Source: Paracamarosporium sp. OC-R06-R3
Taxonomy: Eukaryota; Ascomycota; Dothideomycetes; Pleosporales; Didymosphaeriaceae
Assembly (NCBI GenBank): GCA_019828545.1
Contig: JACVRA010000124.1
Coordinates: forward strand, 62,001 to 126,000
Length of the DNA: 64,000 nt
Direction: 5' to 3'
Shown here one piece after another: positions 10,674-21,360 of this stretch (positions within the stretch are counted from its first letter, which is position 1; each line of letters begins with the position of its first letter). The notes under the pieces were generated by a model. That model was not told the DNA's origin and made no database searches. It worked only from the letters and a program-made list of their open reading frames with translations. Position numbers and translations under genes: made by a program.

Positions 10674-12329
10674 ATGACGTTACCTTTTCTGTTGCTCCAG
10701 CTATGGGCGACCGTCGCAACCGCCACGAATGAAAACCCCAGGAAGACACTAAACTGCGAGGCGTCGTCCTTTACAACACCGATCGTTCCAGGCGCCAAAG
10801 TTTTTTCCGTCACTGCTGAAGAGAAGCACAATATCGATATTCCGCTTGTTCCTGGGGTTCTCGAACCAATTTACGATTTAAATTTTTGCGAAGTGAAAGT
10901 CTACCTTACCCATCCGGGAGCCGACGACAAGGTGTTAGTTCAGACATGGTTACCACTTACGCAAGACGTCTGGAACGAACGCTTTCAAGCGACAGGTGGT
11001 GGTGGTTGGGCAACAGGCATGCTTGATCTTGCACTCGGTCCGGCAATTGCAAGCGGCTATGCAGCATCATCCACAGACGGTGGACATCCGCTCGATTATT
11101 TCAGCGCAGACTGGGTATTGAATGAGGATAGGAGCATCAACTGGGATCTATTGCAGAATTTTGGAACGCGAAGTTTAGCAGACCAGGTACACATTGGTAA
11201 AAGTCTTACTGAGCAGTATTACGGCCAACAGCCTCGTTATTCGTACTGGAATGGATGCTCGCAAGGCGGCCGACAAGGTTATGCCATCGCTCAGAGATAT
11301 CCGGACTTACTCGATGGTGTGCTAGCTGCAGCCCCCGCTTTGAGATTCCCAGCGCTCACGATGTCCTTCCTCTGGCCAAATTTTGTAATGAAAGAGACAG
11401 GAACAGTAGTGAGCAATTGCGAGTTTAACTGGTTTGCAGAGAAGGTTCTTGAAGAGTGCGACATCTTGGATGGAGCTAAGGATGGGGTCATCGGAGATCC
11501 AGAAACTTGCACATTCGACCCACGAAGTCTTGTCGGGCAAAAGCTGGAATGCTCTGGTGTCGAGATCGAGGTTACAGAGTCCATGGCAGATGTTGTCCGC
11601 AAGGTCCATGAAGGTCCTACTACGCCATTTGGCGCAAATCTCTTTCCTAGTCTTACCTATGGAACTTCTTTCAGCACATTTGTCAATGCCACGACCAATC
11701 CCGACGGCACTCGCACTCTAAACGATCCTGGACTAGATGTCTTCGCTCGCACTGTCCTCTTAAGGAAATCAGAAAACTTCAATATCTCGAAGCTGACCCC
11801 AACTGAGTATTTTTCCCTATGGGTACAGACGGATGAAGAATACGGCTGGATCATGGATGCAGATAACCCGGATCTCTCCGCGTTCCGTGATGCAGGCGCG
11901 AAGTTGCTAAGCTGGCACGGCACCAACGATGACATCATACCGCATAAGACTACAATCAAATACCGACAGCGTGTGGAGAGGGAGCTGGGAGGCGCAAAAG
12001 CTGTGGATGACTTCTTCCGGTTATTCCTTGCGCCAGGTGTGAAGCATTGTGCTTTTGGAAACGGTGCGGTGCCTAAAGATCCACTAGAAATCCTACGAGA
12101 CTGGGTGGAGAAGGGAAAAGCACCCGATACGCTTGTTGCGGAGACCAAGGACAAAGATGATAACCTGGTAACCAGAAATTTGTGTCGATACCCTGGGACA
12201 CTAAGATATCTGGGCACTGGAGACGCTGATAAAGCAAGTAGTTGGACCTGCAAAAATGGTGAAGGAAAAGAGGAGTCTTTGGAGGAGCGAGGCGAGTTCG
12301 CGGATGTGTTGAACCAACAAGTCATATAG
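10674..12329 (+). CDS. Secreted tannase/feruloyl esterase family protein
   Basis: Single exon, 551 aa from the ATG at 10674, chosen because it opens with a clean signal peptide (MTLPFLLLQLWATVATA). Family tannase/feruloyl esterase (PF07519): these hydrolyse gallate or ferulate esters of plant polymers outside the cell. The serine elbow is GCSQGGRQ at about residues 193-200, the catalytic Asp is in GTNDDIIPH (about 419), and the His is in VKHCAFG (about 456). The CS...D...HC arrangement, with the two cysteines flanking Ser and His, is the family's disulfide-linked triad. The calcium-loop-like ILDGAKDGVIGDP is also present. Tannase versus feruloyl esterase cannot be decided. It converges on the Zn2Cys6 regulator downstream. 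Confidence 0.92.
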   Translation: MTLPFLLLQLWATVATATNENPRKTLNCEASSFTTPIVPGAKVFSVTAEEKHNIDIPLVPGVLEPIYDLNFCEVKVYLTHPGADDKVLVQTWLPLTQDVWNERFQATGGGGWATGMLDLALGPAIASGYAASSTDGGHPLDYFSADWVLNEDRSINWDLLQNFGTRSLADQVHIGKSLTEQYYGQQPRYSYWNGCSQGGRQGYAIAQRYPDLLDGVLAAAPALRFPALTMSFLWPNFVMKETGTVVSNCEFNWFAEKVLEECDILDGAKDGVIGDPETCTFDPRSLVGQKLECSGVEIEVTESMADVVRKVHEGPTTPFGANLFPSLTYGTSFSTFVNATTNPDGTRTLNDPGLDVFARTVLLRKSENFNISKLTPTEYFSLWVQTDEEYGWIMDADNPDLSAFRDAGAKLLSWHGTNDDIIPHKTTIKYRQRVERELGGAKAVDDFFRLFLAPGVKHCAFGNGAVPKDPLEILRDWVEKGKAPDTLVAETKDKDDNLVTRNLCRYPGTLRYLGTGDADKASSWTCKNGEGKEESLEERGEFADVLNQQVI

Positions 12330-13085
12330 TTGCTGCTACACGTAAGACGATAAGTAGAGTAGAGAATGATAACCTGCATGATAGAAAGGAATTTTGTAGG
12401 TTGAATTTGTCAGATAAAGGTAAATTAGAAGCCTGTGAAACACATGATCAGCACTTTTTACGAATCTTTATCCGTGACCCTTCAATGTGACGAAGAACTT
12501 ATAGGCTAAATCGAAGCAATCGTTTATAAGGGAAACCAGAAAGTGTCATCGATTTACACGATGGTCATCGCCCATGCTATGTCTATCTTTACACTCCTAT
12601 GAGACCGCTGCTGTGTTCTACCGTAAATATGACATAGTAGCCATTTGTTCTAGGTGCCCGTCAGCTTCGCTCCTAATCCTGAACAACAAACTCAGCAATT
12701 CCTTACAGATCGCCTTGCTCTCCACCAAATAGACTTATCGACAAGTTATCGTCAAAAGATCTCTTTTATCGTGCCAGGTCGTCATGAACTGATCAAAAAT
12801 GCCTTCTACTTATGCAAACAGTTTCGCTGTATATCTCCCTTTCTAACACATAGCCGAGCTGACTTATACCTCTCGCTTTGTTTTCCATGTCCTCCTGTTG
12901 TCTCAAAGCTTTTCTGAGCGCTACATCTGACCTGACAGAAAGAATATGTCATCAAGGATAGCCGGTCATCTAGGGGCGCTGTGTGCTCGAAAATCCAAGC
13001 CTCGCCCGGTGCAGTGGTAGGTTTTTGAACAGCACCACCAAACACAGCAGCTATGTATGTTCGTTAATGATGAATCTCCCAAATG
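12330..13085. other. Intergenic between convergent genes
   Basis: About 756 bp between the tannase stop and the regulator stop. Only short unsupported ORFs; no repeat or RNA gene recognised. Confidence 0.4.
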
Positions 13086-14607
13086 TTAAGACACACCAAG
13101 ATTGATATTTTCCCGCTTCATAATGATTTCCAGGCCATACGGACCGTACACTTTGGGATCATCAGCCTGGGCAGTCCACAAGTGGCCAAGCACTTCTCTC
13201 ATACGCTGGGTACTGCCCATTCGTAGCGGTAATGTCTCCATGCACGCGGCAAACACGGCTTGCTGAGCCGGTTTCCTGACGCAAGATCCGGTTATCAAAG
13301 CTGGCCACATCAATGTGGTAATGACGGCCGACCCAGGTAGGACCCCTTGCATCAACTCGAAAAGTCGGTCCACGCATGGATCCACCTTTGCATAGAGCTC
13401 CTTCGTCGGAGGTGAAGGACCATGGAAAGTGGTGTACAAAAAGATGAAGAGACCCTGCTGGTAGATCGCAGCGCCTACCTCTGATGCACTCGGGGTTGGA
13501 CTCAAGATGGCTGGGCCAATCTCATGTATCTTGTCTTGAAACCTTTGAAACTCTATCTGCCGCTTCTCTGGATTGTTCGTATGCGATAAACGACGTGATG
13601 CTTGGCTAATCGGCACGATCAGGCCCAGCAATCTGTGTGCGGAGCCGAAAAGGACGCCGTAGCTAGCATTGCCCTTATTCAGCCTTACCAAAGCATCTGA
13701 TGAGAGGAATTCATCCAGAGGAATGTCTCGGTCTACGGAAGCGAAATCCGTTTTTAGGGTCACATTTGACGTGATCGCTGAGAAAGCGTACCACTCCGTC
13801 AGGAAGTCGAGCGTGGCAGCATCCACTTCGTGGGAGCTCCGGCTTTGCAGTTCCAAAAGTATCGTGCGACTGGCTCGCAGATGGTAGAAAATGTTACCTT
13901 TGGTATCACCAATAATAGACTAACGAATTATAAGCTTCTAGTTTATTGGGATCAAAAGTGCTGCTTACTTCGAAATAGCAGAGGAGCAGCGTAGTGGCTA
14001 GCAACCCAAACAGAGACGAACTGTCCATCGTCCGCCATTCCGGCAGTGTGAATTTGACACTTCGGAGCGTTACTGCATAGTGCGAGCGAGCATCGTGTTC
14101 GAAGCGCTCTGCCTGGGAACTGAGATGAGCTCCACTCACAGCCATTAAGCCTTCGAGGACTCTCTTGTCTTGGTATGCCAGTGGCAACAAGTGAGCAAGG
14201 AATGGATTATAGACCTGTTCTCGTCCGGCTAGCTGACGAGCGGTAACATACATGTAGTGTTCCAGGAGGTATGAATCCATTATCTTGTATCCGAAGGATA
14301 GATCGCGAATTGTCCGTGACGGATCAAACGCTACAACAGGTACAGTCTTCATCAACTGTCGATTTCGTCTATCTTTTACAGAACCTGTCGATGAATTATC
14401 CTCCTCATTGGCAGGCTTCACGTCCGCCCATTTGCAAATCAGATAATTGCGTTGGCAGGATACACAACATGGCTTCAGCTCGTCGCACTTCTTGCGACGC
14501 GTCCGACACGTTAAACATCCGGTTTTCGTTCGTTGTTTCCTTGCCGGTCCCGTGACTTTGGGTGGCTTGTTAGACTCTAAACGGAAACGAATGAACGATC
14601 CCTCCAT
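13086..14607 (-). CDS. Zn2Cys6 transcription factor
   Basis: Two minus-strand exons, 14607-13969 and 13919-13086, with a 49-bp intron (GTAAGC...TTAG); 490 aa. The binuclear zinc cluster is at residues 31-58: Cys31, 34, 41, 48, 51 and 58, with an extra Cys47, preceded by the basic ARKQRTKTG. The remaining chain matches the helical regulatory half of fungal-specific factors of the Fungal_trans_2 type (for example RVLEGLMAVSGAHLSSQ near residue 160 and PEWRTMDSSSLFGLLATT). Such proteins bind CGG-containing sites in the nucleus. Whether it controls the neighbouring tannase (convergent) or the membrane protein upstream is unknown. Confidence 0.88.
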
Positions 14608-15206
14608 GGTGAGATGGGAATAGTACCACGGCCTGGCGCTCGAGTCAGTGGCGAAAGAGCGAGGAGATGCATGCGCTTACCGATGCAGGAAACATACGAG
14701 GTCGGTGACCGCGCTTCGATGGCCGGATCCGTGCGGAGGGTTTGGGGGCTAAGAGCTGACCCAGGCCTCGGCATCGGCTTGGTGTGTTAACGAACCATCC
14801 AAGACACATTGTTCCAAAAAGCAAATTATTTCAATCTCAAGGATAACAATACCATAGACCTGAAATATGGCATTGGTATTTTCTCTGTCATCCTTTGCTG
14901 CTTAAGTCATTGACGAACCTCGACATCCATGGCACACCCGCCGTAACCTAATAAGAAATTTCGATAGCTAAACTTAGCACGCAAGTTAGACAATGGAGAC
15001 AGTATATCAAGTGTGCAACTCAGGCTGAAAAGGACCGCGAAGGAGAGTTTTACAGTACTTGTTTAGTCAATCTAGCTAACGATAGATACGCCCTGAAGGC
15101 ATCGCCCAATACTCTAAACTAAACAGTCATATATGCATAACAGTCATTACCCATCCCTTGATCTTATACAGATATATCGCAAATCGTACACTGCCCCAAC
15201 CAGCCC
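14608..15206. promoter_or_regulatory. Upstream region of the Zn2Cys6 regulator
   Basis: About 600 bp between the membrane-protein stop and the regulator start, both minus strand. Presumed promoter; no binding site could be identified with confidence. Confidence 0.35.
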
Positions 15207-17430
15207 TCACTTCTGCTCCATCCTATCAGCATCTCCAAATTTCCAGGACCCCTGCTCAGAACCTCCAAGCGCCAAAGTGGCATCCGTATCCACCCTCTTC
15301 ACAGCATCAACATCCTCCACATGGATAGAAATCCGCTTCTGCCCTTCCAAGCTCCTCTTTTCCTCCACCACCGTCGTACTAGAAGAAACACCCTCTCTTG
15401 CCAACGAATTCCAATACTGCGTCACCGGCACTGCACCACCAACATTCCGCCACTCCTCCGGCTCAGCAAGAACCAAAGTACTCTTGTGAACCTGCAGCAA
15501 TCCGTCCTCAACCCAAGTATCCACGCCCTTATGCGGCGCCTTCCTCCTCCGCTGAAAGCACCGAATAAGGCTCTCGAGGAACACATTCGCGAGAACGATC
15601 AATGTGCCCAGCCCGACAGTCAGCGCAAGCCCGTACGTATTTATCGAACTAAACTGCCCGCTAGTCCTCGCTCTGATCATCGAACATAAGTTTCGGAAAT
15701 TGTTGTCTGGCACGACGAGGAACTGCTTTGCGGCTTCTGAGGAGGGGCCTCGCGCGTAGTCTACGATGTTACGTTGGATTTCTGTCAGGACGCGGTTGTG
15801 CATGTCTTGAAGCTCGATGACCCATTGATTGCGTGGGAGGGGCATTTGCACGCCGTCGTTGCTCGTGTCGTCTGCGAGGAGGTTTACGGGTTGGAGGATG
15901 ATGGCGTTGTTAGCGTATATAGCGTTGATGAGTAGGTCGACGATTGCGGATTGCATGGGCGATAGGTCGAGCTCGAATTTTGCGGCTGCGGTCGCGGGGA
16001 CGATGCCTGCGAGGGGTGTGCATGCGTCTTCTGCATTTCCTTTTTTCGGATTGCAGAACTGGAATTGTTCGACGCAGCCTAGAGGCGACAAGAGGTGATC
16101 ACTGAAGTAGTAAGTGCGATTTAAAGGCCCGGGGTTGGCTCGGTGAGCTGAGAACCAGGGGTCATCGATGGGCTTTGCGAAGTTTACAGCGTGCGCAGCG
16201 AGAAACATCATGTATATATCACCATCTGTCGTGTTGAACTCCGCGCGTGGTATGAATGACGACGAGCTTGGGAAAGGGAGGCGTGAGTCAAGGCGGTAGT
16301 ATCTCTGGGTGCTAAAGTGAAGATGTCAGTAAACAAAAGGTGGTGTTGAGAGTGAGGAAGAGAGACATACACCATGGAGTAGCCCGTAAACCCTTTCGAC
16401 AAGCGGTTGGTATTGTCGCTGTCTGCTTCCGCAACGTAATCCGTGTTGTTGTACCAGGGAATAGTGCCCCAGTTCCAAAACATGCGGTATTCTGGCTCAC
16501 CCATTGGACCAGTGGTGTTTTCCCTTGTTGTCCACAGATCAGGCTGCAAAGGCGCGCATGTAGTGACTTTGCGAAAATGGACGTTGTCCTTACGGGTGTT
16601 GATGCCAAGGACGGTGTTGGTATCCATATTGCCGGTATCCATCTGGAGGTTTTCACTATTATAGATACATGTCTGAGAGTCGAACGGACATGAAGCATTC
16701 AAATGGGAGGTATAAGGTATGGCCTTGGTTGCGAAAGCCTCGCACATGGGCGAGCTGGATTGACCGGTCGTGTTATAGCAGGCCCGAGCGTAGATGCGAC
16801 CGAATTCTGTGACGCCGCCGATATAATTGGCGTTTTCGATCATGAAACTGTTGTCGGATGCTTTGACCGTGTCTGCATCTGGAACTTGCCAAATCCCGCA
16901 TTCTACTTCTATCAGCTATGTATTTGTTCGTTTTGATTATAGATCTTACCATCGCCTCTGAGCAGAATGTCCACATTACTTGTCTCCATAATGTTTGAAG
17001 ACAGGATACCCGTGGCAGTCAAAATTATCAGAAACAGCAGTGGGACAAAGATCGGCAACCCGCTCACTCTCCACCACGCTCTCTTGTCTCTCCCACGACC
17101 TTTAGAATGTCGCCATGCCCACGCTATGCGAGTAAGATTCCATAGCGTCTGGCCAGGGGATCCGTTATTCCTGATGGACATATCTTGTTGATACCTCAGG
17201 GCGGCATTGTACTTTGGTCGCCCGGAGAGCCGAAGCTGGTACCAGATGAACGCGGCGATGCCCCAGAGATGCTGACCAGCGAATTGTACGAACAAGGCGA
17301 GGAAAGCAACAAGAATGACGCCATTCTTAGAGGTAATGGTGATGTTGGTGCCCTTGATGATGTTCCTTGACTGGTCATTCCAGGAGCCGATGAAAACATC
17401 GGAGTAGGAAACATCGGCTGGCGATGCCAT
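15207..17430 (-). CDS. 705-aa fungal membrane protein of unknown function
   Basis: Three minus-strand exons: 17430-16950, 16902-16371 and 16311-15207; introns about 47 and 59 bp. The first intron has two possible acceptors six bases apart (16909 and 16903); the second is preferred because of its distance from the CTGAT branch motif, and both keep frame. Hydrophobic spans lie at about residues 34-60, 128-150 and 570-595. Between the second and third is a roughly 400-residue, N-glycosylation-rich, cysteine-containing segment that is probably extracellular. The cytoplasmic tail is hydrophilic. This layout is common in uncharacterised Pleosporales proteins that open with a FIGSW-type motif. I assign no function. 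Confidence 0.75.
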
Positions 17431-18223
17431 GATGCCAATCAGTGTTGGAAAGAATGTTCAAAAGGACCTGCCCGATTTGACAATGGATTAATGCCATGAA
17501 AGGACAATCATATATCTTGTTCTCCAGCATTCAAGATATTTTGGACCCTGAGGTCCATATCCCACAAGTGGTAAGCTTCGTATCTGCACGATAACGGTAC
17601 TCTCCATGAGATGGGATGGGGCCAGTTTGTTTCGTCAAAGCATGTCTTCCAGCTGTTGTCCCCCTGCAGTAGGGTCAATCGAGGCTAAACTCGTCCCTGT
17701 CTCCGCGCTGTGTGACGAATTCTTCATCAACTCCGCGACCGCCCATTCGCCGGCCAAATATACCAGGGGTAAGCGGCGCGTATGTGCAGCAAAGCAACCA
17801 ATCATAGATAAGGTTGAGGGCAACAAGGTATGTTACGCGAGAGCTGTATGGTTGTTTAAGGTTATTTTCGCCCCACCCCGCATTGTCTTACATATCCTCG
17901 ATGGGTACACCTCGTTCATCGTTGATGCGACGCTGGGGCTAGTTCTGTTGTAAAAATGCGACGTCCACAGCTCGAAGTCGTGGTTCTGAGCCGTGACCTG
18001 AGGCCGCGTAAGATAGTCATGCCACCGATGACCAGGATTTTGGTTAAGGTAGGGGCGAAAGTAAACGGCCGGCTCTCGAATCTGCCGCCGGACAGGGCTA
18101 TGGAACTGGAGCAATGTAAGTTTTTTGTTTTGCGAGGCTGCCTCCGCGGCGAACTGCACTCGTGTTGTGCTGCTATATTAAACTGCACCAAGCTGAATCC
18201 ATCAACACTAAAGATATACCTGT
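17431..18223. other. Intergenic, no gene seen
   Basis: About 793 bp between the DUF6601 stop and the membrane-protein start. It presumably holds the membrane gene's promoter; several frames are open for 100-160 codons but none shows splice logic or recognisable protein. Confidence 0.4.
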
Positions 18224-19183
18224 CTAACATGGCGTTTTCTGGGCTTCTCGTTTCTTCGCTAGCTTTCGTCTTACAGTATAGATCCATTCGTCCAAGAACA
18301 TCCATAGCCACAGGAGCATAAACCATGAAGAGATGATAAACGCTCCTACAAGACTGATTGTGCTGAAGTATCGAGACACGTGCCACACTGCCTTCCAATG
18401 AGAGGCCTCTAGCTGGTCAGCCGCAAGTGCAACCTGCATGGAGTTCAAAATCGTCGAAACTACAGCGAATGCGAAGAGTACTGGTCCATACAGCCGTCCA
18501 AAGAAGTCTCCGTATTGTCCATGCACCTGCTCGAAGTTGAATTTGCGGAGAAGCAGCGGGGCGTAGAAGTTGAGTCTTGTCAGCCTTAGTTCACCATAGC
18601 AGTATCTCTTCGACACAGCCGCGTCGTCGATGTGACTGAGTTCCGAGATGAACTTGCAGAAGGATGGCCAGTCTATGTCTTTGGGTATGAGGCGGAGATG
18701 GTCTTGCTGGGCAATATGGAAGTCGGATTCGTGTTGGATCAAGTAGCGGTACGTCCGTAGGAACCCAGTCGCAGCCTTGCAAATGTCGCTCTGGTTGTAG
18801 CCCACTTGGTTCGAATTCTCTTCCAGAGATGATTGCCAGAATGCATGCGACAACAAATACCATGGTAAGGGTTTAACGAAGATGCGGTTGTGGACCCAGA
18901 CCAAATGTAATCGTGGTTCTTCCGTGACAACGATCTCACGACCCTTGACTCGCTGGCGGTGCAAAGGGTTGATGTTGGCACTAGAGAAGGTCGTCATAAT
19001 CCAGAGACGCGGTGCTATCGTCTCTAGATCTTTGCACCAGAATTCCTGCTCAAGGAGTTGTTTCATGCGAGAGGAGTCATTTGACTTGACCAAAGGATAG
19101 CCTGGCAAAGCCACGATCGTTGGTACTTTAGCTGTGGGCTCGTAGTCGTGCACGAGCTCGGCATCTTTCGAGAACGGAGCCAT
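18224..19183 (-). CDS. DUF6601 family membrane protein
   Basis: Single exon, 319 aa. The sequence carries blocks I associate with fungal DUF6601 proteins (PF20246): LWIMTTFSSANINPLHRQ, RIFVKPLPWYLLSH, FLRTYRYLIQHESDF, LRLIPKDIDWPSFCKF and YCYGELRLTRLNFY, in that order from about residue 60 to 215. Two hydrophobic segments follow (about 225-255 and 275-300), so the C-terminus is membrane anchored. The family is widespread in moulds and often lies close to NLR or incompatibility-type genes; its function is unknown. Here it is divergent from the broken NLR-like gene, sharing about 285 bp of upstream DNA. Confidence 0.85.
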   Translation of the reverse strand: MAPFSKDAELVHDYEPTAKVPTIVALPGYPLVKSNDSSRMKQLLEQEFWCKDLETIAPRLWIMTTFSSANINPLHRQRVKGREIVVTEEPRLHLVWVHNRIFVKPLPWYLLSHAFWQSSLEENSNQVGYNQSDICKAATGFLRTYRYLIQHESDFHIAQQDHLRLIPKDIDWPSFCKFISELSHIDDAAVSKRYCYGELRLTRLNFYAPLLLRKFNFEQVHGQYGDFFGRLYGPVLFAFAVVSTILNSMQVALAADQLEASHWKAVWHVSRYFSTISLVGAFIISSWFMLLWLWMFLDEWIYTVRRKLAKKREAQKTPC

Positions 19184-19468
19184 GCTTGGTCATGAGAATT
19201 ATGCCTATATGGATCAAGCCTCCGCGTGGAATCGATGGTGGAAATATATCTTCGTTGTGAAGATCGCATTTGCGCCTGAGGCCTCGAGAGGGGCTTGCCT
19301 TCAGCTGGTGGCAGCCTGCCCAGCTCCAGCCTCGCTGCAGGCCAGCCGAGTCGATAGAGCGCGGCTGTCTCAGCCTGGTATCTATTCATCGGTTGCCTAC
19401 GCATCTTCTCGCCACTGTATTTCACGTTTACGTATGAATATATTTAGGTTGTACGCTGGAAGCAAACT
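19184..19468. promoter_or_regulatory. Divergent promoter, DUF6601 / NLR-like gene
   Basis: About 285 bp between divergent starts. A TATATTTA box at 19439-19446 precedes the proposed NLR-like ATG (19469). On the other strand an ATATATTTCC stretch near 19250 could serve the DUF6601 gene. Confidence 0.4.
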
Positions 19469-21193
19469 ATGGTAGGTAGCGCGACGGTCACACACGCCGA
19501 GGCTAACGCGGGGCCTAGGGCCGGCTGGTGACCGAAGACGACATCGGGCTGAAGGTGCTCCGCGAGGCACCAGCGGAGGCAGACGCTACCCAGATCATCG
19601 AGTACGCTCACCTCGTAGTGCTCGCTTGTTCAGACTTACAGTGGGTCACCTAGCATCGTCGCAATCCACGGCCTCGGCGCCCATCCCGACGATAGCTGGT
19701 GCAAGAATGCGGGTACCAGGGAAAACCCGCGGTGGGTCAACTGGCTCGAGGACGAAGGTATGCTACCAGTGGTGGCGCCGAACGCGCGTATTATGCGATA
19801 CGGATATGAGTCGCAATGGTTCGGCGAGGAAGCGATGCAGCAAAGGGTGTCCACGGTAGCAATGCGGTTGTTGCTAGATTTGAAGCGGGAGAGACAGGTG
19901 CCAACTATGTTTACTAAGTGTAGTGTGCGCACTGACTTTATTAGGATGTTGCGTATCGTCCGCTGCTGTTTATAGCGCATTGCTTCGGCGGGCTGGTCGT
20001 GCTCAAGGTGAGGATATGAAGTGAGCTGAACAGTAACGTCCCAGTAGCTGATCTTTGTAGACATTAGATCAAGCTGCGCAATACCAGATCAAGTGGCCTG
20101 GGGTGTTCTCGTCGACTACCGGCCTAATCTTTTTTGGGACGCCGTTCCGAGGCGCGGAAGGGATGAACCAGACAGAGATGTTAGACGCGGCGCGGCGCGA
20201 ATACCACGAGGATCAGATACAGCCCGCCGCTCTCGAGGTCCTGCAGCATGGGAACGCATACCTACAGGATATGGTAGATGACTTCCTGATGAAGATGCAA
20301 GGCCAGACAAACAAGACGCGTATTGTATGCTTCTATGAGCTTAAGGTCAGCAACGTAGGGAAAATTGTAGGGAAGCAGGATCGAACGGTAAGTATCAACA
20401 AATGCTACATAAGTTTCAAAACTGAATACAAGTAGAGATTCATGGTCGACGAGAGCTCTGGCTGCCTCGACATTTCGGACGCAACGAGCAAATACTCTCT
20501 CTCTCGCAACCACTTCAATATGAATAAGTTCGGGAAGGCTACAGAGCCTGACTTTAAGACGGTAGCAGACGTGATTAAGGATATAGTTCAGGTATCTTCT
20601 AAGATTTTGTGCGCCCGCTCTCAGTGTAATTATGCATCCTAAGATAACAAAGAAGTCTGGAGGTTAATCTCTCTACCAGACTACGACAAGCACAAAATCG
20701 ACTTCAACCTCAAAGGCGTGCCAACGATGGGCAAGTTTGTCCAACGTGATACAGAAATGCAGAAGTTAGAGCAGGTTCTCGTCGAAAACACAGCCGCCAT
20801 CAGTCGACAGAAAGTTTTCGTTCTCCACGGCCTTGGTGGCATAGGTAAGACACAATTGGCGGTCCAGTTCGCACGGCAACACCACAATGTCTTCAGCAGC
20901 GTCTTCTGGCTGGACGGGGAGTCGGAAGCCAGCCTAAAGCAGTCGTTTGCGAGCATGATGCAGAGACTGCCGCTGGACGAGCTAACAGCAGATAGTGTGG
21001 AGATGCTAAAGCGCTCTACCATCGACGTCGATGTGGCGGTGCGCGAATGCCTCCGATGGTTATCTCTCGCGACCAATCAGCATTGGCTGTTGATCTTCGA
21101 TAACGTTGATCGTGACCATAATAACAAAGATGATATACAGGCGTACAATATAAAAACGTACTTCCCCGGCGCGGACCATGGGTCTATTATTGT

Positions 21194-21360
21194 AAGTAGC
21201 TAGGTAAAGTAAGAACAACAACNNNNNNNNNNNNNNNNNNNNNNNNNNNNNNNNNNNNNNNNNNNNNNNNNNNNNNNNNNNNNNNNNNNNNNNNNNNNNN
21301 NNNNNNNNNNNNNNNNNNNNNNNNNNNNNNNCCTTATAGAAACTATGTGACGTAGTTACA
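21194..21360. mobile_element. Putative short insertion with 8-bp target duplication
   Basis: The exact 8-mer ATTATTGT occurs at 21186-21193 and again at 21361-21368. Removing one copy and the 167 bases between them restores an uninterrupted NB-ARC reading (GSIIVTSRLASLQ). The ends are weakly inverted (GTAAGTAG on the left, GTAACTAC as reverse complement on the right). Of the segment, 109 bases are N, so its true length and content are unknown. A small non-autonomous DNA transposon is the likeliest reading; misjoined contig ends are the alternative. Confidence 0.45.
21223..21331. other. Assembly gap (109 N)
   Basis: Run of undetermined bases. Its length may be nominal. It lies wholly inside the putative insertion in the NLR-like gene. 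Confidence 1.

Noticed and set aside
17916..18398. 160-codon minus-strand ORF overlapping the end of the DUF6601 gene
   Set aside because: Composition is not protein-like and it overlaps a recognised gene in another frame.
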